Source: Herbiconiux moechotypicola (lineage in GTDB: Bacteria > Actinomycetota > Actinomycetes > Actinomycetales > Microbacteriaceae). Taken from it: a stretch of 64,000 bases of DNA. Position numbers and translations under genes: made by a program. Below the pieces are notes generated by a model. That model searched no databases. It was given only the letters and a program-made list of their open reading frames with translations, and was not told where the DNA came from. The stretch spans positions 310,001-374,000 of the forward strand of contig NZ_JANLCN010000002.1 of NCBI RefSeq assembly GCF_024979255.1, written 5' to 3'. How positions within the stretch are numbered: position 1 is the first letter of the stretch; the number at the start of each line of letters is the position of its first letter. Positions 32,820 to 42,858 of the stretch are shown one piece after another.

Positions 32820-34088
32820 ATGAAAAAGCTCCTCGCGTCGGCAGCGCTGCTGTCGGTCGCGGCTCTCGCGCTCTCGGCCTGCTCGGCCGACTCGGGTTCG
32901 CCGTCGGGTGACGGCCCCGTCGAACTCACCTTCTGGCACGGCTACACCGAGGCCGACGGCGACGTGCTGCAGGGCATCGTCGACGACTTCAATGCCTCGC
33001 ACGACGACGTGGAGATCACCACCGAGGTGAAGACCTGGGCCGTCATCGACGACACGCTGCTCACCGCGCTGACCGCCGACGAAGGCCCCGACATCGTGGC
33101 GATGCCGGGCGAGCGACTGCCCGTCTACGCGTCGAAGGGCGCCTTCGCCGACCTCACCGACTTCTACGCCGACCCCGACTCCAACACGGCGGAGCTCAAC
33201 CCCCAGGCCGTCGAGATGGAGACCGTCGTGGGCACCCCCTACGGTGTGCCCACCGGCTTCGTGCCGCTCGCGGTCTACTACAACAAGGCGCTCTTCGCCT
33301 CGGCCGGAGTCACCGAGTTCCCCACCACCTGGGACGAGTGGGTCGCCGCCGCCAAGCAGCTCACGGTCGACGAGAACGGCGACGGCACCCCCGAGCAGTA
33401 CGGCATGGTGCTGCCCGACCACGCCACCGTCGCGAACGGTGTGTGGCCGAGCCTGTTCTACGGCAACGGCGGCGACATCGTGGCCGACGGCACGGATGCG
33501 GTGATCGACTCGCCCGAGAACGCCGAGACCCTGGAGTACTGGAGCAAGGCCGTCGCCGACGACAAGATCTCGCCCACCGGGGTCGACGGCGTCGGTGCCG
33601 ACGAGCTGTTCAGCTCGGGCAAGGTCGCCATGACCATCGGCGGCCCGTGGATGGCCTCGATCGCCACCGAGAACGACATCGACTACGGCATCGCGGCCAT
33701 CCCCGCGGGCCCCGTCGACCAGGCGGCCTCGGCCATCGGCGTGTCCATGGCCATCACGGCTCAGGCCGACGACGCGAAGGTCGCTGCGGCGAAGGAGTTC
33801 TTCTCCTACTTCTTCGAGCCCGAGGTCGCCACCGCGTGGTCGCTCGGCTCCGGCTGGCCGCCCCTGCGCACCGACATCCCGGCGGCCGACGTGGAGTCGA
33901 ACCCCACCGTCGCCGCGCTCACCGCCATCTCCGACACCAGCCGCGCGCTCCTGCCCGGTGTGGTGAACAGCTCCGACGTGCTCACCGAGGTCGACGTGGT
34001 GACGCAGAAGGCGCTGGCCGGAGGCGACGTGCCCGAGCTGCTCGGCGAGGCCCAGACGGCCATCCAGGCCGCCCTCGACGACCAGTAA
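32820..34088 (+). CDS. Sugar ABC importer binding lipoprotein (family 1 SBP)
   Basis: 422 residues with lipobox Leu-Ser-Ala-Cys, lipidated Cys21. The mature protein has the family 1 sugar-binding pattern: Leu-Thr-Phe-Trp-His-Gly-Tyr, Pro-Thr-Gly-Phe-Val-Pro-Leu-Ala-Val-Tyr-Tyr-Asn-Lys, and Ala-Met-Thr-Ile-Gly-Gly-Pro-Trp. It delivers an oligosaccharide to the two permeases encoded next. The GH51 enzyme at the end of the operon suggests arabino-oligosaccharides. A strong hairpin follows its stop codon. Confidence 0.9.
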   Translation: MKKLLASAALLSVAALALSACSADSGSPSGDGPVELTFWHGYTEADGDVLQGIVDDFNASHDDVEITTEVKTWAVIDDTLLTALTADEGPDIVAMPGERLPVYASKGAFADLTDFYADPDSNTAELNPQAVEMETVVGTPYGVPTGFVPLAVYYNKALFASAGVTEFPTTWDEWVAAAKQLTVDENGDGTPEQYGMVLPDHATVANGVWPSLFYGNGGDIVADGTDAVIDSPENAETLEYWSKAVADDKISPTGVDGVGADELFSSGKVAMTIGGPWMASIATENDIDYGIAAIPAGPVDQAASAIGVSMAITAQADDAKVAAAKEFFSYFFEPEVATAWSLGSGWPPLRTDIPAADVESNPTVAALTAISDTSRALLPGVVNSSDVLTEVDVVTQKALAGGDVPELLGEAQTAIQAALDDQ

Positions 34089-34104
34089 CCGCATCCACCG
34101 ACTC

Positions 34105-34142
34105 GCGTGCGGGTGGCGGAGAACCCACCGCCGCCCGCACGC
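34105..34142 (+). other. Strong intercistronic hairpin between binding protein and permease
   Basis: GCGTGCGGGTGGCGG (34105-34119) pairs with CCGCCGCCCGCACGC (34128-34142), with 14 Watson-Crick pairs and one G-U pair, around an 8-nt loop. There is no T-tract. It starts 17 nt after the binding-protein stop, so it probably protects the upstream mRNA or attenuates downstream expression. The second sugar operon has the same arrangement. Confidence 0.75.
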
Positions 34143-34154
34143 CGAAGGACCACC

Positions 34155-35102
34155 ATGACCGCACCCACCGCCTCCCGCCCGCGCTACCGGCCCCCGGCGC
34201 AGCTCGGCGGCCGCGGCCCGATCCGCGGCCGGGCCAAGCGCAGGCTGCAGATCGCCGCCTTCCTCGCCCCGGCGCTCGCGATCCTCGCGCTGTTCGTCTT
34301 CTGGCCCATGCTCTCGGCGCTGCGCCTGTCGTTCACCGACGCGAGCGGCTTCGGCCGCGAGCAGTACATCGGCCTCGAGAACTACGTCGAGGTGTTCACC
34401 GACCCCGACATCGTGCGGTCGATGGGCAACACCCTCCTCTACGCGGTGCTGTTCGCCCCCGCCGCGATCGTGCTGGCGCTGCTGCTCGCCATGGCCATCA
34501 ACAGTCCCCGGCTGCCGCTGCGGGGCGTGTTCCGCACCTGGCTGTTCCTGCCGTTCATCGTCTCCCTCGCGGTCGCCGCCTTCGCCTGGCAGTACCTGCT
34601 CGACCCCCAGGTGGGCCTGCTCAACTACTGGCTGCAGGTGTTCGGGGTGCGCATCGGCAACGTGCTGCAAGACCCCGTGCTCGCAATGCCGACCGTGGCG
34701 CTGGTGGCGGTGTGGAAGAGCTTCCCGTTCTACATGATCGTCTTCCTCGCCGGCCTCCAGGAGATCCCCTCGAGCCTCTACGAGGCGGCGAAGATGGATG
34801 GCGCCGGGCCGTGGTCGAGGTTCCGTAACGTCACGCTCCCCCTGCTCGGCAACACCACCGGCTTCGTGGTGATCATCGCCACGATCGCCGCCCTCCAGGC
34901 CTTCGACCAGATCTACGTGATGACCGGGGGCGGCCCCTACAAGAGCACCCAGACCGTCGTGATGCAGATCTACCAGTCCGGCTTCAAAGACCTCGACCTC
35001 GGCTTCGCGTCGGCCCTCAGCTACGTGCTGCTGGTCGCGACGCTCGTGCTCAGCCTGGTGCAGTTCTTCATCACCAGCCGCCGAGAGAAGGACGCCTCCT
35101 GA
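34155..35102 (+). CDS. Sugar ABC importer permease (MalF/UgpA type)
   Basis: 315 residues from ATG 34155, with GAAGGA upstream. Six membrane helices. The EAA loop reads Glu-Ala-Ala-Lys-Met-Asp-Gly-Ala-Gly-Pro. The start is placed inside a longer open frame by the ribosome-binding site and by the hairpin that occupies the preceding bases. The stop overlaps the next ATG by one base (TGATG). Confidence 0.92.
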   Translation: MTAPTASRPRYRPPAQLGGRGPIRGRAKRRLQIAAFLAPALAILALFVFWPMLSALRLSFTDASGFGREQYIGLENYVEVFTDPDIVRSMGNTLLYAVLFAPAAIVLALLLAMAINSPRLPLRGVFRTWLFLPFIVSLAVAAFAWQYLLDPQVGLLNYWLQVFGVRIGNVLQDPVLAMPTVALVAVWKSFPFYMIVFLAGLQEIPSSLYEAAKMDGAGPWSRFRNVTLPLLGNTTGFVVIIATIAALQAFDQIYVMTGGGPYKSTQTVVMQIYQSGFKDLDLGFASALSYVLLVATLVLSLVQFFITSRREKDAS

Positions 35103-35947
35103 TGACCTCGCTCTCCTCCCGCGTCGCGGCCCGCCGGGTCGGTTCGGGCCTGTTCTTCGTGGCCATGCTCGTGGTGGCGCTGCTCGTGCTGCTGCCGATC
35201 GTCATCATCGTCTTCACGGCCTTCAAGCCGGTGGCCGAGGTCAACGCCTTCCCGCCCTCGCTGGTGCCGGGCGACTGGACCCTCGACAACTTCACCCGCA
35301 TCTTCACCGAGCTGCCGTTCGCCCGCCTCATCCTCAACAGCTTCGTCTTCGCCGGCGGGGTGACGCTCTGCGCACTGGTGTTCGACTCGCTCGCCGCCTA
35401 CGCCCTCGCCAGGATGGACTTCAGAGGCAGCCGGGTGCTGCTGGTGATCATCGTGGCGAGCCTCATGATCCCGTTCCAGGCCACCCTCATCCCGATCTAC
35501 CAGCTGGTGGCGGAGTTCGGCTGGGTGAACACCTTCTGGGGCCTCATCATCCCGCGGGCGGCGGATGCGTTCGGCATCTTCTTCCTGCGCCAGTTCTTCC
35601 TCTCGCTGCCCCGCGACCTCGACAACGCGGCCCGCATCGACGGGGCGAGCGAGTTCCGCATCTTCCGCAGCATCGTGCTGCCCAACGCGGTGCCCGCCCT
35701 GCTCACCCTCGGCATCTACACCTTCGTCAACAACTGGAACGACCTGCTCTGGCCGCTCGTGTTCACGACGAAGCAGGAGATGGGCACCATCACCTCGGGA
35801 CTGACCCTGCTCACCGGCCCGAGCGGCATCGTGCCCTACGGCGTGATGATGGCCGGCTCGCTCATCGCGGTGGTGCCGCTGGCCGTCATGTTCCTCTTCG
35901 TGCAGCGGCGCTTCATCGAGAGCGTCGCCAGCACCGGACTCAAGTAG
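35102..35947 (+). CDS. Sugar ABC importer permease (MalG/UgpE type)
   Basis: 281 residues, six membrane helices, EAA-type loop Asn-Ala-Ala-Arg-Ile-Asp-Gly-Ala-Ser-Glu. It pairs with the upstream permease as the transport channel. No ATPase gene is present in the operon, which is common for this family, where one MsmX/MsiK-like ATPase serves several importers. Confidence 0.92.
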   Translation: MTSLSSRVAARRVGSGLFFVAMLVVALLVLLPIVIIVFTAFKPVAEVNAFPPSLVPGDWTLDNFTRIFTELPFARLILNSFVFAGGVTLCALVFDSLAAYALARMDFRGSRVLLVIIVASLMIPFQATLIPIYQLVAEFGWVNTFWGLIIPRAADAFGIFFLRQFFLSLPRDLDNAARIDGASEFRIFRSIVLPNAVPALLTLGIYTFVNNWNDLLWPLVFTTKQEMGTITSGLTLLTGPSGIVPYGVMMAGSLIAVVPLAVMFLFVQRRFIESVASTGLK

Positions 35948-35958
35948 AAGGAGACCCC

Positions 35959-37242
35959 GTGTCCCGCTGGTACGACGACGGCCGCCTGCACTTCGGCCTC
36001 GGCATCGAAGACACCTTCGTGCCGCAGGAGCGCCCGGGTGAGCGCGCCATCGACGAGTACGCACTCACCGACCACGACGAGCTCGTCGAGTCCGACCTCG
36101 CGCTCGCGGCCTCGGTGGGGGCGGAGTTCCTGCGCTGGGGGATCCCCTGGTACCGGGTGAACCCCGAGCCCGGACGGTTCGACTGGCAGTGGCTCGACCG
36201 GGCGATCGACGCCTTCGAGGCCTCGGGGGTGCGCCCCGTGATCGACCTGCTGCACTACGGAACGCCGCTCTGGCTCGACGAGCAGTTCGCGCATCCCGAT
36301 TACCCGGCCCGGGTGGCCGAGTACGCGCACGCCGTCGCCGCGCGCTACGCCGGCCGGGTGAGCGACTACACGCCGGTGAACGAGCCGATGATCCACGCGC
36401 TGTTCAGCGGGGAGTACGCCTACTGGCCGCCGTACCGCAGCGGTGCAGCCGGACTGGTGGAGCTCACCGGCGCGCTGGCCAGGGGCTTCGTGCTCACCCA
36501 GCGGGCGGTGGCCGACGCCCTCGGCGACCGTGCCGTGTTCGTGCACGTCGACGCCACCCTGCGCTACGCGGGCGACGTGGATGCGCCCGAGCACCGCGAG
36601 ACGGCGGCACGGCTGACCCGGCAGGCCTTCCTCGTCGAAGACCTGGTGACCGGGGGAGTGGGCCCCGCGCATCCGCTGGCCGGCCTGCTCGCCGAGCACG
36701 GTCTGGGCGACGACGGGCTCGCCTGGTTCGCCGAGAACGCCGTGCAGCCCGACGTGATGGGGGTCAACTACTACCCGAGGCACTCCACCGAGCTGTTCGA
36801 GGCCGGGGTGCACCACGGTGGCGGCTTCGCCGACCCACGACCCACGCTCGACGACGGCACGGCGGGGCTCGTGGCGTCGCTCAGCACCTATGCGGAGCGG
36901 TACGGGGCACCGGTGATGCTCACCGAGACCTGCGTGACGGGCTCGGTCGCCGAACGCTGCGCCTGGCTCGACGACTCGGTCGCGGCCCTGCGCCGCGCGA
37001 AGGAGGACGGTCTGCCGCTGGTGGGGTACACCTGGTGGCCGCTCTTCGACATGTACGAGTGGACCTACCGCCACAGCGATCGCCCACGCGCCGACCACCT
37101 GCTCACCATGGGCCTGTTCGATCTCGTCGAGAACCCCGACGGCCCGCTCATCCGCCGCCGCAACCCGGTGGCCGACCGGTTCGCCGCCTTGGCCGCCGAG
37201 GCCGCCGCCGCACCCGCCCCCGCGCCCACCACCGAGGACTGA
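35959..37242 (+). CDS. Family 1 (GH1-like) glycosidase
   Basis: 427 residues from GTG 35959, with AGAAGGAGA upstream. The barrel has Thr-Pro-Val-Asn-Glu-Pro with acid/base Glu142 and Leu-Thr-Glu-Thr with probable nucleophile Glu323. The usual nucleophile motif Thr-Glu-Asn-Gly is changed to Thr-Glu-Thr-Cys and the protein is shorter than classic beta-glucosidases, so it is a divergent member. It is cytosolic and lies between the importer genes and the arabinofuranosidase. It probably cleaves a beta-linked sugar from the imported oligosaccharide. Confidence 0.78.
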   Translation: MSRWYDDGRLHFGLGIEDTFVPQERPGERAIDEYALTDHDELVESDLALAASVGAEFLRWGIPWYRVNPEPGRFDWQWLDRAIDAFEASGVRPVIDLLHYGTPLWLDEQFAHPDYPARVAEYAHAVAARYAGRVSDYTPVNEPMIHALFSGEYAYWPPYRSGAAGLVELTGALARGFVLTQRAVADALGDRAVFVHVDATLRYAGDVDAPEHRETAARLTRQAFLVEDLVTGGVGPAHPLAGLLAEHGLGDDGLAWFAENAVQPDVMGVNYYPRHSTELFEAGVHHGGGFADPRPTLDDGTAGLVASLSTYAERYGAPVMLTETCVTGSVAERCAWLDDSVAALRRAKEDGLPLVGYTWWPLFDMYEWTYRHSDRPRADHLLTMGLFDLVENPDGPLIRRRNPVADRFAALAAEAAAAPAPAPTTED

Positions 37243-37243
37243 C

Positions 37244-38761
37244 ATGACCACCGCACGACTCTTCTTCGACACGCGCCTGCCCGTGGGCGCGGTCAACCGC
37301 CGGCTGTTCGGCTCCTTCGTGGAGCACCTCGGCCGCTCCGTCTACGACGGCCTCTACGAGCCGGGGCACCCCGCGGCCGACGAGCGCGGCTTCCGTACCG
37401 ACGTCATCGAGCTGGTGCGCGAGCTCGGCGTGAGCGCCATCCGCTACCCGGGCGGCAACTTCGTGTCGGGCTTCCGCTGGGAAGACAGCGTGGGCCCCGT
37501 GGCCGAGCGCCCCACCCGGCTCGACCTCGCGTGGCACTCCACCGAGACCAACGAGGTGGGGCTGCACGAGTTCGCCTCCTGGCTCGAGAGCGTCGGCAGC
37601 GAGCTCATGCTCGCCGTGAACCTCGGCACCCGGGGCACGCTCGAGGCGCTCGACCTGCTCGAGTACTCCAACCTCGCCTCGGGCAGCGCGCTTGCGGACC
37701 GTCGAGCGGCGAACGGCCGCGAGGCTCCGTTCGGAGTGCGGATGTGGTGCCTCGGCAACGAGATGGACGGCCCGTGGCAGCTCGGCCACCGCTCCGCCGA
37801 CGACTACGGCAAGCTCGCCGCGCAGACCGCCCGCGCCATGCGCGCCTTCGACCCCGATCTCGAGCTCGTGGTGTGCGGCTCGTCGAGCGCGCACATGCCC
37901 ACCTTCGGCGAGTGGGAGCGTGTGGTGCTCAGCCACAGCTACGACGACGTCGACTACATCTCGTGCCACGCCTACTACGAGGAGAAGGACGGCGACCTCG
38001 CCGGCTTCCTCGCCTCGGCGGTCGACATGGACCGCTTCATCGAGACCGTGGTGGCCACCGTCGATCACGTGAAGGCCGTCAAGGGCAGCGACCACGTGGT
38101 GAACCTCTCGTTCGACGAGTGGAACGTCTGGTACAACGAGCGCTTCGAGAAGGTCGACAAGATCACCGGCGTCGACAACTGGCCGGTGGCCCCGCGGCTG
38201 CTCGAAGACGCCTACACGGTCGCCGACGCCGTCGTGGTGGGCAACCTGCTCATCTCGCTGCTGCGCCGGGCCGACCGGGTGACCAGCGCATCCCTCGCCC
38301 AGCTGGTGAACGTGATCGCCCCGATCATGACCGAGCCCGGCGGCATCGCCTGGCGGCAGACCACGTACTACCCCTTCGCGCTCACCTCGGCGCTGGCCAC
38401 GGGTACGGCGCTCACCACCGTGATCGACGCGCCGGGCTACGACTCGGGCCTCTACGGCGAGGTGCCGCTGGTCGATGCGGTGGCCACTCACGACGAGCAG
38501 GCGGGCCGCATCGCCGTGTTCGCGGTGAACCGGTCGCTCGACGAGCAGGTTGAGTTGGAGTTCGCGGTGCCGGCCGGTTACGCGCCCGCGGGCGCGCGGT
38601 CGCTGTGGGACGACGACCCCTACGCGGTGAACACCCTCGCCGACCCCGAGCGGGTGGGGATGCGCGACAACACGACCCTCCACGCCGACGAGACCGGCGC
38701 GGGGCGGATCGCCCTGCCGCCGGTCTCGTGGACGGTGATCGTGCTGGAGCGCCGCGACTGA
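37244..38761 (+). CDS. abfA: Alpha-L-arabinofuranosidase (GH51)
   Basis: 505 residues, the normal GH51 size, no signal peptide. Acid/base Glu173 lies in Gly-Asn-Glu-Met-Asp-Gly and nucleophile Glu292 in Phe-Asp-Glu-Trp-Asn-Val-Trp. Arg-Tyr-Pro-Gly-Gly-Asn-Phe is also conserved. It releases terminal alpha-L-arabinofuranose from imported arabinan or arabinoxylan fragments. It ends the LacI-controlled operon, starting 1 nt after the GH1-like gene. Confidence 0.95.
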   Translation: MTTARLFFDTRLPVGAVNRRLFGSFVEHLGRSVYDGLYEPGHPAADERGFRTDVIELVRELGVSAIRYPGGNFVSGFRWEDSVGPVAERPTRLDLAWHSTETNEVGLHEFASWLESVGSELMLAVNLGTRGTLEALDLLEYSNLASGSALADRRAANGREAPFGVRMWCLGNEMDGPWQLGHRSADDYGKLAAQTARAMRAFDPDLELVVCGSSSAHMPTFGEWERVVLSHSYDDVDYISCHAYYEEKDGDLAGFLASAVDMDRFIETVVATVDHVKAVKGSDHVVNLSFDEWNVWYNERFEKVDKITGVDNWPVAPRLLEDAYTVADAVVVGNLLISLLRRADRVTSASLAQLVNVIAPIMTEPGGIAWRQTTYYPFALTSALATGTALTTVIDAPGYDSGLYGEVPLVDAVATHDEQAGRIAVFAVNRSLDEQVELEFAVPAGYAPAGARSLWDDDPYAVNTLADPERVGMRDNTTLHADETGAGRIALPPVSWTVIVLERRD

Positions 38762-38766
38762 GCTGC

Positions 38767-38780
38767 CGCGCCGCGGCGCG
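38767..38780. terminator. G+C-rich palindrome between convergent genes
   Basis: CGCGCCGCGGCGCG, a perfect 14-bp palindrome just after the abfA stop and 19 bp from the stop of the convergent sigma-factor gene. It could stop transcription from both sides, but there is no T-tract. Confidence 0.35.
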
Positions 38781-38798
38781 ACTCAGGCGCTCGGCGGC

Positions 38799-39773
<975 letters not shown>

Positions 39774-39979
39774 GTTCATCTCCGTTACTACTTCGACAAC
39801 TTCTTCACTGGCGACTTGCTGTGCGACTTCGATGTTCGGGTGCCCGTCGTAACGGCAGGCTATGCCCCCTGGCGGTGCCCCCCAAAATGGGGTGGAGGGG
39901 GGTTGACAAGAGATCTCTCAACCGGCTAGTGCCTAGTCTATCTAAATACTCGATCGTAAAACTGTCCAGGTCGACCCCC

Positions 39980-39985
39980 TAGAAT
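39980..39985 (+). promoter_or_regulatory. -10 box, leaderless start of the copper-locus membrane protein gene
   Basis: TAGAAT, 6 nt before ATG 39992. The 218-bp gap towards the sigma gene is AT-richer than average. It also holds TTGACA at 39903-39908 and a small palindrome with CCCCA/TGGGG arms near 39890. Confidence 0.5.
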
Positions 39986-39991
39986 CACGGC

Positions 39992-40708
39992 ATGGACGGG
40001 CGGATGCAGAGGGTCGCTCGCGGCCTCGTGGCAGCCGCCTTCTCGCTCTTCGTCGCAGCCTTCTCGCACGTGGTGGCGGGTGGGGGCGCTCCCGCCGGTG
40101 CGGGGCTGCTGCTGTCGATCGCCTTCGCCTCGATGCTCTGCGTGCTCCTGTCCCGACGTCGTCCTTCGCTGCCCGCGCTCGTGGTGGCGGTCGTGCTGAG
40201 CCAGCTGGTCTTCCATCTCTTGTTCGGAGTGGGAGACGGCGGCGGATCGGGCTTCGCCGTCACCTCGGTGGTGCACGGCGACCACGTCATGCAGGTGCTC
40301 GTCGCCGACCCGGTGTCGGGTGGTGATGCGCACGGGCACGCCGACCTCGGCATGTGGGCCGCCCACGCGGTGGCGGCCGTCGTGACCGTCGTCGCCTTCT
40401 GGCGGGGCGAGCTCGCCGTGCGGCGCCTGCGGGGCCTCGCGCGGGGAGTCGCCGTGCCGGCGGCGGTGCACGCCTTCGGGCGAGTCGCCGCCGCGGCGGT
40501 GCGTCTTGCGCGGGCCGGCGGGTTCGCCGGATGCACATCGGCGGTCGTGCACGCGGCGGAGGGGCTCGCGGCGTGGGGGCTCCGGGTTCGGCGTGCTGCC
40601 GGCCGGTGGGTTGTGCTCCCGGGGTCGCTGCGCGATCTCGGTGTGGTGTTCTCGCGGCTGCGGTTCAGGGGTCCTCCCGCGGTGGCCGCGCTGCACGGTC
40701 TGCGCTGA
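39992..40708 (+). CDS. Membrane protein of the copper locus, function unknown
   Basis: 238 residues, about four helices. There is a His-rich extracytoplasmic part (Val-Val-His-Gly-Asp-His-Val, then Asp-Ala-His-Gly-His-Ala-Asp) between helices 3 and 4 and a basic, Arg-rich C-terminal tail. Not recognised as a named family. The His clusters and its place upstream of ycnI and copC suggest metal handling. It is divergent from the sigma-factor gene. Confidence 0.65.
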   Translation: MDGRMQRVARGLVAAAFSLFVAAFSHVVAGGGAPAGAGLLLSIAFASMLCVLLSRRRPSLPALVVAVVLSQLVFHLLFGVGDGGGSGFAVTSVVHGDHVMQVLVADPVSGGDAHGHADLGMWAAHAVAAVVTVVAFWRGELAVRRLRGLARGVAVPAAVHAFGRVAAAAVRLARAGGFAGCTSAVVHAAEGLAAWGLRVRRAAGRWVVLPGSLRDLGVVFSRLRFRGPPAVAALHGLR

Positions 40709-40841
40709 CCCGCCCGATCCTCTTCTTCTCCGAGTGCTGAACTCCGCCGCGGGGTGATCGAGCGGTCTCCGGTGCGCGCGTGTGCGCATCCCGCTCATCC
40801 CGCCCGCATCCGGGCGGTTCACCCCACTCTCGAAGGACCTC

Positions 40842-41627
40842 ATGAAGAACTCGTTCGCGCGCGCCGCCGGCGCCGCATCCGCTCTCGTCGCCGGGGCTGC
40901 GCTCGCCCTCGCGGCGCCGCTCTCCGCCTCCGCCCACGTGCACGTCGACCCCGCCCAGGCGGAGGCCGGCGGCTACACCGTCATCACCTTCCGGGTGCCC
41001 ACCGAGTCGGCCACGGCGTCGACCACCTCGGTCACCGTCGACCTGCCCACCGACACCCCGTTCACGAGCGTGAGCTACCAGCCCGTGCCGGGGTGGAGCG
41101 CCGTGGTCACCACCGCTGAGCTGCCCTCGCCGGTGACCGTGGGTGACGCCACCCTCACCGAAGCGCCCGTGTCGGTGACGTGGACGGCCGACGACGGCGT
41201 GGGCATCCTGCCCGGGCAGTATCAGCAGTTCCCGCTCTCGGTCGGGCCCGTTCCCGACACCGGCAGCGTGCTGCTGCCCACCCACCAGCAGTACTCCGAC
41301 GGCACGGTCGTCGACTGGGACGAGGAGACCCCCGCCTCGGGCGAGGAGCCCGAGAACCCCGCCCCGGTGCTGTACATCGGTGACGAGGCGCCCACCGAGG
41401 GGCACGATCACGAGTCCGCCTCGGGCGTCGGTGCCACCACGGGCACTGACGGTGCCGAGGGTGCCGAGGGTGCCGAGGGTGCGGACGGTCAGGTCGCATC
41501 GATCGCGCTGGGCCTCGGCATCGGTGGATTCGTGCTCGGGGCGGGTGCCCTGGTGCTGGCGGCCGCCGCCCTGCTGCGCAGGCCCGGCGCCGGTGCCGGC
41601 GCTCGCGGGAACGGTACCGCCCGATGA
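40842..41627 (+). CDS. ycnI: YcnI-family copper-binding membrane protein (DUF1775)
   Basis: 261 residues from ATG 40842 (CGAAGGA upstream). The Sec signal is cut after Ala-Ser-Ala, which makes His32 the mature N-terminus, as needed for the YcnI copper site (His-Val-His-Val). A DUF1775 beta domain (32-190), an acidic linker with a Gly-Ala-Glu repeat (coded by short DNA repeats near 41453-41488) and a C-terminal membrane anchor follow. It probably binds Cu(II) at the cell surface. It is coupled to copC by ATGA. Confidence 0.9.
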   Translation: MKNSFARAAGAASALVAGAALALAAPLSASAHVHVDPAQAEAGGYTVITFRVPTESATASTTSVTVDLPTDTPFTSVSYQPVPGWSAVVTTAELPSPVTVGDATLTEAPVSVTWTADDGVGILPGQYQQFPLSVGPVPDTGSVLLPTHQQYSDGTVVDWDEETPASGEEPENPAPVLYIGDEAPTEGHDHESASGVGATTGTDGAEGAEGAEGADGQVASIALGLGIGGFVLGAGALVLAAAALLRRPGAGAGARGNGTAR

Positions 41628-42307
41628 CCGCCACGACGTCTCCTGCGCTGATGTCCCGACGTGCTCGTCTGGCCGCGCTCGTGGCCGCGGCGGCGCTCGC
41701 CGCAGCGGGGGCGGTGCTCGTGTCGACGCCGTCTCCGGCCTCGGCCCACGACTTCCTCGAGTCGACGAACCCGGCGGCCGACCAGGTGGTGACCGAGGCG
41801 CTGCCCGAGGTCTCGCTCACGTTCAACGAGCCGCCGCTCAGCGACCTCGGGGCGGGCATCGCCGTCGAGGTACATGCGCCCGACGGCAGCAACGTGGCGG
41901 GCGAACTCGCGATCGTGAACAGCACACTCAGCGTGCCCGTCACCTGGCCGGCAGCCGGGGGCTACACCGTGCTCTGGCAGACAGTCTCCTCCGACGGTCA
42001 TCCGGTCTCGGGCGAGTTCGGCTTCGAGTACCAGGGGCCGGTGACCGCGCCGGTCACACCGACGCCGACTCCCACACCCTCCGCGCCCGGCTCCGCGCCG
42101 GCATCCACTACCCAGGCGACCCCGGAGACCGGGGCGGCGTCGGATGCCGCAATGTCCACCCCGGCCGCCTCCCCCGGCGACGAGGGCGTGAGCGTCCCGC
42201 TCGTGCTCGCGGGCGTGGCCGCCGCGGTCGTGGTGCTCGGTGTCGTGCTGGCCGTGGTGCTCACGGCCTCGCGCCGCTGTCGGCCCGGAGGCCCCTCGGC
42301 GGGCTGA
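41624..42307 (+). CDS. copC: CopC-domain copper-binding protein
   Basis: 227 residues. The signal peptide ends Ala-Ser-Ala, so the mature chain starts with His42. With Asp and His in Ser-Asp-Gly-His-Pro-Val-Ser-Gly this makes the CopC Cu(II) site. A Pro/Thr/Ala-rich linker (about 140-185) leads to a C-terminal membrane anchor. It works outside the membrane in copper binding or delivery. No CopD domain is fused or adjacent. Confidence 0.92.
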   Translation: MTATTSPALMSRRARLAALVAAAALAAAGAVLVSTPSPASAHDFLESTNPAADQVVTEALPEVSLTFNEPPLSDLGAGIAVEVHAPDGSNVAGELAIVNSTLSVPVTWPAAGGYTVLWQTVSSDGHPVSGEFGFEYQGPVTAPVTPTPTPTPSAPGSAPASTTQATPETGAASDAAMSTPAASPGDEGVSVPLVLAGVAAAVVVLGVVLAVVLTASRRCRPGGPSAG

Positions 42308-42312
42308 CCGCT

Positions 42313-42378
42313 GTTCGGGAGGAGGAGCGGAGGAGCCTCGGCCATGCGGCACGGGGTTGCCCGATTCTCCTCCCGAAC
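42313..42378. repeat. 12-bp inverted repeat flanking a 42-nt loop
   Basis: GTTCGGGAGGAG (42313-42324) and CTCCTCCCGAAC (42367-42378) are perfect complements in the gap after copC. It may be a terminator-like structure or paired binding sites ahead of the gene at 42406. Confidence 0.6.
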
Positions 42379-42392
42379 TGCTGCGCACTCGG

Positions 42393-42398
42393 TAGCCT
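42393..42398 (+). promoter_or_regulatory. -10 box, leaderless start of the gene at 42406
   Basis: TAGCCT, 7 nt before GTG 42406. Confidence 0.5.
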
Positions 42399-42405
42399 GT
42401 CTCGG

Positions 42406-42858
42406 GTGGGCTTCTCACCGATCGGGCTGATCGTGAGTCTCGCCGTGCTCGCACCGAATCTCCTCCTGCTGCCGTTCCCGCCGCGAGACCAGCCGGCCGC
42501 GCGGCGGATACCGCCTGTGCTCACCTGGGTCGAACGCGCCGGGCAGGGGCTGTGCCTGGTCGTGCCCGCCATCACCGAGCCCGGAGCCGTCGTGTGGTGG
42601 TGGGCACCCGTGGTGGCCGCCGCCCTCGCGGGCTACTGCGCGCTGTGGCTGCGCTACCTGCTCCGCGGGCGGTCGCACGCCCTGCTCTTCGAGCCCGTGT
42701 GGCGAATCCCGGTGCCGATGGCGCTGCTCCCCGTGGTCGCCTTCCTCGCCACCGCCGCCTGGCTCGGCAACCCCTGGATCGCGCTCGCCGCCGTCGTGCT
42801 CGCGGCCGGTCACATCCCGATCTCCCTGCTCACCGCCGGCGCGACGGCCTCGCGGTGA
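42406..42858 (+). CDS. Small four-helix membrane protein, function unknown
   Basis: 150 residues from GTG 42406 with four hydrophobic segments (about 7-22, 45-75, 95-112, 118-138) and an Arg-rich loop. Not recognised beyond a general resemblance to small uncharacterised actinobacterial membrane proteins. Its stop overlaps the next GTG (GTGA), so the next protein may be its partner. Confidence 0.65.
   Translation: MGFSPIGLIVSLAVLAPNLLLLPFPPRDQPAARRIPPVLTWVERAGQGLCLVVPAITEPGAVVWWWAPVVAAALAGYCALWLRYLLRGRSHALLFEPVWRIPVPMALLPVVAFLATAAWLGNPWIALAAVVLAAGHIPISLLTAGATASR

Noticed and set aside
39903-39931. Promoter TTGACA before the copper-locus membrane gene
   Set aside because: No acceptable -10 lies at 16-18 nt, and the TAGAAT at 39980 with a leaderless start explains the gene better.
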